A model generated the notes under the pieces. That model was not told the origin of the DNA. It ran no database searches and saw nothing but the letters and a program-made list of their open reading frames with translations. A stretch of DNA of 6,969 nt from contig JAHIZN010000086.1 of assembly GCA_018814245.1 (NCBI GenBank), positions 1 to 6,969 of the forward strand, in the 5' to 3' direction. A program made the translations under genes and the position numbers. Positions within the stretch are counted from its first letter, which is position 1. Every line of letters starts with the position of its first letter. Below, piece after piece: positions 1 through 3,770 of this stretch. Origin of the DNA: a bacterium. GTDB taxonomy: Bacteria; UBA9089; CG2-30-40-21.

Positions 1-212
1 ACTTATCCCCTTAGGAATGATAACCCTGTAATCTTCCCTTCGATTTTAAGGCATTGATTATATTATTATCCCCATATCTCATGTCATATCTCCATATCCC
101 CCTTCTTACACTTTTAATGTTATAGCCTGAACGATTACATTGTGCAATTAAGATAATCTACAGATTACACAGATTAGAATGTGCTGATTAAAACAATGGA
201 GGCGTAAAAAAA
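1..212. other. Non-coding leader region, partial intergenic
   Basis: No credible reading frame lies here. The stretch is AT-rich with several pyrimidine runs on the + strand. The only structure I can support is a 9 bp tandem duplication (ACAGATTAC then ACAGATTAG) at 160-177. The ribosome binding site of the next gene (GGAGG, 198-202) closes the region. I found no convincing -35/-10 pair, so the promoter of the first operon is unassigned. Confidence 0.5.
160..177. repeat. 9 bp tandem duplication ACAGATTAC/ACAGATTAG
   Basis: Two consecutive 9-mers differ only at the last base. A related string (CACAGATTAACCACAAAGG) occurs at 3644-3662 after the etfA gene, so this may be one of the short intergenic repeat families of this genome. 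Confidence 0.5.
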
Positions 213-983
213 TTGAAAAACCTAATAAACTTAGACAAACTTCCTGAAAGGGTAAAAGGATTAATCATGACCTATGTTGCAGGATTGATTGATATCTATG
301 CGACAAATCTTAAGAGTATAATGATTTATGGAAGTGCTGCCCAGAAAGAAGACTTTGTGCCGGGACGCTCAAACATCAATCTCTTGATTATCCTTAATGA
401 GATTACCCTGTCAGATCTGAAAAAGGGTGCTAAATTGGTCAGTATGGGCAAAATACACAAAAAGATTGTTCCCTTGTTTCTTACCTTGCGGCATATAAAT
501 ACATCCTCTGATGTATTTCCAATCGAGTTTCTTGAGATGAGAGAAAATCATGTCTTGATCTATGGGGATGAAATCTTTGATTCAATAGTAATTCAGCCGG
601 AAAATATCAGGCTGCAATGTGAGTCTACATTAAAGGGACAGCTTATCAAGCTAAGACAGGCATATCTTGAATTAGCAGCAAAGCCTGAGTTGCTGGAAAG
701 ATTGATGATAGATTCTATGACCGGGTTGATGCCGACATTGAGAAACACCTTGAGATTAAAGGGAAGGGCAGTGGTAACAATTAAAAAGCATGAGGTAATA
801 AACCAACTGAAAGAAGAATATGGGGTAGATGCTGTACCCTTATTAAAGGTATGGCACAGCAAATTAAGGGTGATTAAATTAGCTAAGGGTGAGGTAGAGT
901 CTGTGTTTGAACAGTATCTGGATGTAATCCAATGCTTAGCCATAGCAATAGATAAATTGAGACTGAGCAAGGGGTTACAATAA
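213..983 (+). CDS. Nucleotidyltransferase-fold protein with degenerate catalytic motif
   Basis: A 256-residue soluble protein. The TTG start at 213 is chosen because a clear GGAGG (198-202) lies 10 bases upstream. Residues about 33-62 look like the core of a polymerase-beta-type nucleotidyltransferase: a hydrophobic strand ending in Tyr-Gly-Ser (G40, S41), a short loop, then Ser-Asn-Ile-Asn-Leu-Leu-Ile (53-59). Active members of the fold carry Asp-x-Asp where this protein has N54 and N56, so two metal-binding carboxylates are missing. A later Leu-Ile-Tyr-Gly-Asp-Glu stretch (about 115-120) also resembles small nucleotidyltransferases. The C-terminal half (about 135-250) is predicted helical and lysine-rich, as in the substrate-binding helical domains of this superfamily. 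No signal peptide or membrane segment is seen. Its stop overlaps the start of the TPM gene (TAATG), so the two are co-translated. Fold assignment is moderately sure. Activity and substrate are unknown, and a non-catalytic role is possible. Confidence 0.75.
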   Translation: MKNLINLDKLPERVKGLIMTYVAGLIDIYATNLKSIMIYGSAAQKEDFVPGRSNINLLIILNEITLSDLKKGAKLVSMGKIHKKIVPLFLTLRHINTSSDVFPIEFLEMRENHVLIYGDEIFDSIVIQPENIRLQCESTLKGQLIKLRQAYLELAAKPELLERLMIDSMTGLMPTLRNTLRLKGRAVVTIKKHEVINQLKEEYGVDAVPLLKVWHSKLRVIKLAKGEVESVFEQYLDVIQCLAIAIDKLRLSKGLQ

Positions 984-1819
984 TGAAAACACAAAGGCAT
1001 CCTGTAGGGGTGTATTGCAATATGCCCCTACTTTTCAGTCGATATTGTGATGGCAAGATCATGGGTATTTTTCTTGTGCTTTGCCTTTTCTTTTTTTCCA
1101 ATCAGGTTTATGCCGGTGATGTAAAATTTCCAGAACCTGTTGGATATGTTAATGATTTTGCTCATATAATTCCTGAAAATTGTCAACTCAAGCTTAATCA
1201 AATAATAACTGAATTACACCAGAAGGCTCAAGGGGCAGAGGTGGCAGTAGTAACTGTTCAAAGCATAGAACCATTAGAAGTAGATGAATATGCACTTAAG
1301 CTGTTTGAAAAATGGGGTATAGGCAAGAAGGGTGCAGATAATGGGGTGCTCTTTTTGATTGCCGTAAATGAACGCAAGTTGAGAATAGAGGTGGGATATG
1401 GGTTAGAAGGGGCATTGCCAGATGGTAAGTGTGGAGCGATACGGGATAGGTTTGTTCTGCCTTACTTCAAACAGGGTGATTTTGGAAATGGGATTTATTC
1501 TGGTACATTAGCCATTGTTCAGACCATTGCTAAGGAGTATCAGGTTGAGATAGAGGCAGCACCTCTGGTAGGAGATTCGCTGCAGCATGAGCAATCCGTA
1601 AAGAATAAATATCCTCTAAAAGGTGGATTATTCCAATTTCTTTTTCTCTTGTTACTTGCACCATTTATTATCCTGAAATCGCTTTTTCTTCCATCAGGCA
1701 GAAGAGGAAGTTATTATAGCTCTGGTGGTTTTGGCGGCGGTTTTGGTGGTTTTGGCGGCGGTTTTGGTGGTTTTGGCGGCGGCATGAGCGGCGGCGGCGG
1801 GGCATCAGGTGGATGGTAA
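983..1819 (+). CDS. Exported TPM-domain (YgcG-like) membrane protein with Gly-rich tail
   Basis: A 278-residue protein of the TPM family (TPM_phosphatase / YgcG-like). Residues about 53-190 carry family hallmarks: V-N-D-F-A-H-I-I-P near the domain start, and Asn-Gly-Val-Leu-Phe-Leu-Ile-Ala-Val-Asn followed by a Gly-Tyr-Gly-Leu-Glu-Gly-x-Leu-Pro-Asp motif at about 120-147. A hydrophobic signal (28-42) ends in a Val-Tyr-Ala|Gly cleavage-like site after residue 44. A membrane segment lies at about 213-236, followed by a basic stretch and a Gly/Phe/Ser tail (248-278). The domain should therefore face the periplasm or cell exterior, with the tail cytosolic if both predictions hold. The biochemical role of bacterial YgcG-type proteins is poorly defined. 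The start at 983 has AAGGGG (969-974) upstream and overlaps the previous stop. ATG 1061 would give a compact signal peptide and would avoid a palindrome encoded in residues 8-17, so it is a serious alternative start. LemA, a frequent neighbour of this family, is absent. Confidence 0.88.
   Translation: MKTQRHPVGVYCNMPLLFSRYCDGKIMGIFLVLCLFFFSNQVYAGDVKFPEPVGYVNDFAHIIPENCQLKLNQIITELHQKAQGAEVAVVTVQSIEPLEVDEYALKLFEKWGIGKKGADNGVLFLIAVNERKLRIEVGYGLEGALPDGKCGAIRDRFVLPYFKQGDFGNGIYSGTLAIVQTIAKEYQVEIEAAPLVGDSLQHEQSVKNKYPLKGGLFQFLFLLLLAPFIILKSLFLPSGRRGSYYSSGGFGGGFGGFGGGFGGFGGGMSGGGGASGGW
1004..1031. repeat. 28 bp near-perfect palindrome inside the TPM gene N-terminus
   Basis: GTAGGGG at 1004-1010 pairs perfectly with CCCCTAC at 1025-1031, and the centre TATTGCAATA (1013-1022) is itself palindromic. 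Only two base pairs of the 14 are imperfect. It is read through as codons 8-17 of the gene called from 983. The shape (G-run arm, symmetrical core, C-run arm) is that of a REP/MITE-like intergenic palindrome. Confidence 0.8.
1555..1572 (+). repeat. 18 bp unit copy in TPM linker
   Basis: The sequence matches GGCAGCACCTCTGGCAGA at 16 of 18 positions. It encodes Ala-Ala-Pro-Leu-Val-Gly (192-197) at the junction between the TPM domain and the membrane segment. The reading frame is the same as that of the PurF N-terminal array. Confidence 0.55.
1724..1782 (+). repeat. 21 bp tandem repeat coding the Gly/Phe tail
   Basis: About 2.8 copies of a 21 bp unit (1724-1744, 1745-1765, 1766-1782), identical except where the third copy breaks off. 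It encodes a Gly-Gly-Phe-Gly-Gly-Gly-Phe heptapeptide repeat. Near-identical DNA copies imply recent expansion by slippage. Tail length may vary between strains. Confidence 0.85.
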
Positions 1820-1825
1820 ACGAAA

Positions 1826-1852
1826 AAGAAGGAACCACAAAAGGGTGTAAAC
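1826..1852 (+). repeat. GTGTAAA repeat family, copy 1
   Basis: A purine-rich lead (AAGAAGGAA) is followed by CCACAAAAGGGTGTAAAC. It begins a few bases after the TPM stop codon. Members of this family share a GAAAGA lead and a CACAAAGGGTGTAAA core with copies at 1891, 1991, 2092 (reverse) and 6932. Confidence 0.6.
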
Positions 1853-1881
1853 TTAGGGCTTGTTAGCCAGTAGCAAGTGCA

Positions 1882-1914
1882 ACGGGAGAAGAAAGAGCAA
1901 CAAAGTGTGTAATG
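1882..1914 (+). repeat. GTGTAAA repeat family, copy 2 (diverged)
   Basis: ACGGGAGAAGAAAGAGC is followed by AACAAAGTGTGTAATG. The lead matches the longer 6932-6965 copy, which also begins ACGAGAAG, showing that the repeat unit extends about 10 bases upstream of the GAAAGA box. Confidence 0.5.
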
Positions 1915-1990
1915 TAATTTATAACAATAAATTTCAACCTGTGCGGTTGTTGCATTAAGCCACAGAAATGTAACAATAGTAGCAAATACA

Positions 1991-2016
1991 GAGAAAGATC
2001 CACAAAGGGTGTAAAT
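1991..2016 (+). repeat. GTGTAAA repeat family, copy 3
   Basis: GAGAAAGATC followed by CACAAAGGGTGTAAAT. The last 15 bases are identical to the copy at the end of the window (6951-6965 region). Confidence 0.65.
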
Positions 2017-2091
2017 CATAAGAGACTCTGGCCCTTGTCAGGCTTTTCTCATTTGCAATTACTCTTGTTTTACTGCAATTATTTTCCCTGA

Positions 2092-2143
2092 GCTTACACT
2101 CTTTGCGGCTCTTTCTCTGCCAGAGGTGCTCTCCTCTTCTCGT
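2092..2143 (-). repeat. GTGTAAA repeat copy 4, interrupted by an 18 bp unit
   Basis: On the minus strand this reads ACGAGAAG, then an extra segment of about 19 bases containing AGCACCTCTGGCAG, then AGAAAGAGC and GCAAAGAGTGTAAGC. Without the extra segment it aligns directly with the 6932-6965 copy. The simplest reading is that an 18 bp CTCTGGCAG-type unit inserted or expanded inside this repeat. Confidence 0.6.
2113..2130 (-). repeat. 18 bp unit copy within intergenic repeat
   Basis: The 15-mer TCTGCCAGAGGTGCT at 2116-2130 is identical to 5139-5153 inside purF. The shared core CTCTGGCAG also occurs in the tandem array near the purF start. Confidence 0.65.
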
Positions 2144-2247
2144 TGCAATAGCTGCTGACTAACGAGACTTGATGTAATTATCCACAATCGCACAGGTGGG
2201 AAAATTATGATTCTGTCTGAAGCAGCACAAGGACACTATCGATTTCT

Positions 2248-2372
2248 CGACAGGCCGTTACGGAATGAGAATTCGGCACGAGAAGCATACAGCATGTTGT
2301 GCTAATCGTATCACTATGCACTATATATGGTATGGTGTTGCCGCTGATTTTCAGTTCCGTAACAGCCTGTCG
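2248..2372. repeat. Inverted-repeat (MITE-like) structure upstream of etfA
   Basis: The left arm CGACAGGCCGTTACGGAA (2248-2265) pairs with the right arm TTCCGTAACAGCCTGTCG (2355-2372) at 17 of 18 positions, the exception being a G-T/C-A type difference. The arms enclose 89 bases that contain no gene. Symmetrical arms around a short non-coding core fit a miniature inverted-repeat element, or a large stem-loop just upstream of the etfA promoter. No target-site duplication is obvious. Confidence 0.65.
2269..2282 (+). other. Exact match to a commercial cDNA adapter string
   Basis: GAATTCGGCACGAG is identical to the EcoRI site plus the classic lambda-ZAP cDNA adapter. It sits inside the 2248-2372 inverted repeat. 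Either it is a natural part of that element or it marks a cloning or assembly artefact. The sequence alone does not decide. Confidence 0.5.
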
Positions 2373-2394
2373 AATGCCTCAGCTTAGAAATATG

Positions 2395-2423
2395 TTGACA
2401 AAGGACAGATATTATGATATAAC
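2395..2423 (+). promoter_or_regulatory. Sigma-70-type promoter for ferredoxin-etfA
   Basis: A perfect -35 box TTGACA (2395-2400), a 17-base spacer and a -10 box TATAAC (2418-2423, 5 of 6 to consensus). Transcription would begin near 2430, about 25 bases before the ATG at 2455. This argues that the longer open frame back to 2299 is not translated. Confidence 0.8.
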
Positions 2424-2454
2424 TGTAGCAACATTAACAAGAATGGGTGATGAG

Positions 2455-3636
2455 ATGGGGATTTTTGTATCAAAAGAAAAGTGCATTGGATGTGAGGCTT
2501 GTATCTCATCCTGTCCATTTGGAATAATCAAAATGGAAGATAATATTGCCATGATTGGAGAAGGGTGCAACCTGTGTGGCAGCTGTGTTAATGCTTGCCC
2601 GGTAGAGGCAATTGTCATTGAAAGGGAAACATCCATTAAAAAGATGACAGGATATAGTGGTGTATGGGTGTTTGCTGAACATCGTGATAATAAATTAATG
2701 CCAGTAACATATGAACTCCTCTCTGCTGGGAGAATATTGGCAGATAAACTCAATCAGAAATTAGGTGCAGTATTGATAGGCAAGGAGATGTCAGGATTTG
2801 CTCAAGAGTTGATTGGTTATGGTGCAGATGAGGTTTATCTTGCAGAGGATCCATTGCTTGAATCTTATTCGGATGATGGATATACAATGGTTATGGTTGA
2901 CCTGATACAAGAGCATAAACCAGAAATTCTTCTGATAGGGGCAACAATTATTGGCAGATCCCTGTCTCCAAGGGTTGGTGCCCGACTTCAAACAGGCTTA
3001 ACCGCAGACTGTACCGGATTGGACATAAATGAGGACGGCAACCTGCTTCAAACAAGACCGGCATTTGGCGGGAATATCATGGCAACCATTATTTCTCCAA
3101 ATACCCGTCCACAAATGGCTACCGTACGGCCAAAGGTGATGAAACGGGCTGAATTTGATTCATCAAGAACCGGAACAATAATCAAGGCAGCAACTAATCT
3201 TTCTTCCGGAGATATTCACACCAGAATATTACAGGTAATCAAGGAAACAAAGGAAAGGGTAAACCTTGATGAGGCAGAGATAATCGTATCCGGGGGCAGG
3301 GGACTGCAAACGAAAGAAAACTTCAGGCTGATTAGAGAATTGGCTGATGCCTTGAATGGAACGGTTGGTGCCTCTCGTGCAGCCGTGGATGCAGAATGGA
3401 TATCTCATCATCATCAGGTTGGACAAACAGGCAAAACAGTTTGTCCCAAGCTTTATATTGCCTGCGGTATCTCCGGGGCAATTCAACACTTAGCAGGTAT
3501 GCAGTCAAGTGATTGCATCGTAGCTATAAATAAAGACCCTGACGCTCCAATTTTTAATGTGGCAACATACGGCATAGTTGGGGACATCTTTGAGGTTGTA
3601 CCCAAGTTAATCTCAAGATTAAGTCAGCAATTCTAA
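2455..3636 (+). CDS. etfA: Electron transfer flavoprotein alpha subunit with N-terminal 2x[4Fe-4S] ferredoxin domain
   Basis: A 393-residue fusion of a bacterial ferredoxin domain with EtfA, the architecture of CarE/LctC-type subunits in caffeyl-CoA reductase and lactate dehydrogenase Etf complexes of anaerobes. Residues 10-21 (C10, C13, C16, C20-Pro) and 38-49 (C38, C41, C44, C48-Pro) are two complete CxxCxxCxxxCP clusters. The EtfA N-domain begins at about 67. The C-terminal FAD domain shows S-G-G-R-G (279-283), G-A-S-R-A-A-V-D (305-312), Q-V-G-Q-T-G-K (321-327), G-I-S-G-A-I-Q-H (338-345) and N-K-D-P-x-A-P-I-F (359-367), so it should bind FAD normally. The protein would pair with EtfB in the cytoplasm and carry electrons between a dehydrogenase, NAD(H) and possibly ferredoxin. 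Start 2455 fits the ferredoxin N-terminus, a GGGTGATGAG leader and the promoter 30-60 bases upstream. ATG 2443 is the alternative. The frame stays open to GTG 2299 but there crosses promoter and repeat DNA. No etfB or dehydrogenase adjoins it. Confidence 0.93.
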   Translation: MGIFVSKEKCIGCEACISSCPFGIIKMEDNIAMIGEGCNLCGSCVNACPVEAIVIERETSIKKMTGYSGVWVFAEHRDNKLMPVTYELLSAGRILADKLNQKLGAVLIGKEMSGFAQELIGYGADEVYLAEDPLLESYSDDGYTMVMVDLIQEHKPEILLIGATIIGRSLSPRVGARLQTGLTADCTGLDINEDGNLLQTRPAFGGNIMATIISPNTRPQMATVRPKVMKRAEFDSSRTGTIIKAATNLSSGDIHTRILQVIKETKERVNLDEAEIIVSGGRGLQTKENFRLIRELADALNGTVGASRAAVDAEWISHHHQVGQTGKTVCPKLYIACGISGAIQHLAGMQSSDCIVAINKDPDAPIFNVATYGIVGDIFEVVPKLISRLSQQF

Positions 3637-3652
3637 TTTTAACCACAGATTA

Positions 3653-3735
3653 ACCACAAAGGACACAAAAAAATCACAAAGAACACAAAGATTTTTTCTT
3701 AGTGAACTTTGTGTACCCTTTGTGTACTTTGTGGT
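3653..3735. repeat. Hairpin of ACACAAAG-type repeats between etfA and purF
   Basis: Three arm pairs lie in mirrored order: ACCACAAAG (3653-3661) with CTTTGTGGT (3727-3735), CACAAAG (3675-3681) with CTTTGTG (3718-3724), and ACACAAAG (3683-3690) with CTTTGTGT (3707-3714), around a T-rich loop. Within each arm the CACAAAG word recurs as a direct repeat. It starts 16 bases after the etfA stop and may act as a bidirectional transcript-end hairpin, although the stem is AT-rich. The CACAAAGGG word links it loosely to the GTGTAAA family. Confidence 0.7.
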
Positions 3736-3770
3736 AAATTTTTCATATTAAACGAGATGGTGTAACATAT

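Larger units (their letters stand above)
1820..2394. other. Repeat-rich non-coding region, 575 bp
   Basis: No reading frame with recognisable protein character lies here on either strand. The proline-rich minus-strand frame that runs in from 1714 is a shadow of the Gly-rich tail. The first 300 bases hold four copies of a family ending in CACAAAGGGTGTAAA (three on +, one on -). One copy of the 18 bp CTCTGGCAG unit sits at 2113-2130, and a small hairpin CAACC/GGTTG lies at 1935-1949. The last third holds a 125 bp inverted-repeat structure (2248-2372). No convincing Rho-independent terminator for the preceding operon is visible. Confidence 0.7.

Noticed and set aside
1714..2019. Minus-strand 101-residue frame with proline runs
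   Set aside because: The proline run is the antisense of the Gly/Phe-coding tandem repeat in the TPM gene, and the rest is repeat DNA with no gene signals.
2033..2060. Terminator-like GGCCCTTGTCAGGC followed by TTTTCTC
   Set aside because: The stem is only about 3-4 pairs and lies over 200 bases after the TPM stop codon, too weak to call.
2224..2303. 7 bp inverted pair AGCACAA / TTGTGCT
   Set aside because: It is short, asymmetrically placed relative to the stronger 18 bp inverted repeat, and compatible with chance.
2299..2454. N-terminal extension of EtfA from GTG 2299 (52 extra residues)
   Set aside because: The stretch covers half of the inverted-repeat element and a near-consensus promoter, has no ferredoxin or Etf homology I recognise, and the ferredoxin domain begins naturally at ATG 2455.
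3653..3735. Possible CRISPR array because of repeated CACAAAG words
   Set aside because: The repeated word is only 7-9 bases, spacers are a few bases long, and half the copies are inverted. There is no repeat-spacer regularity.
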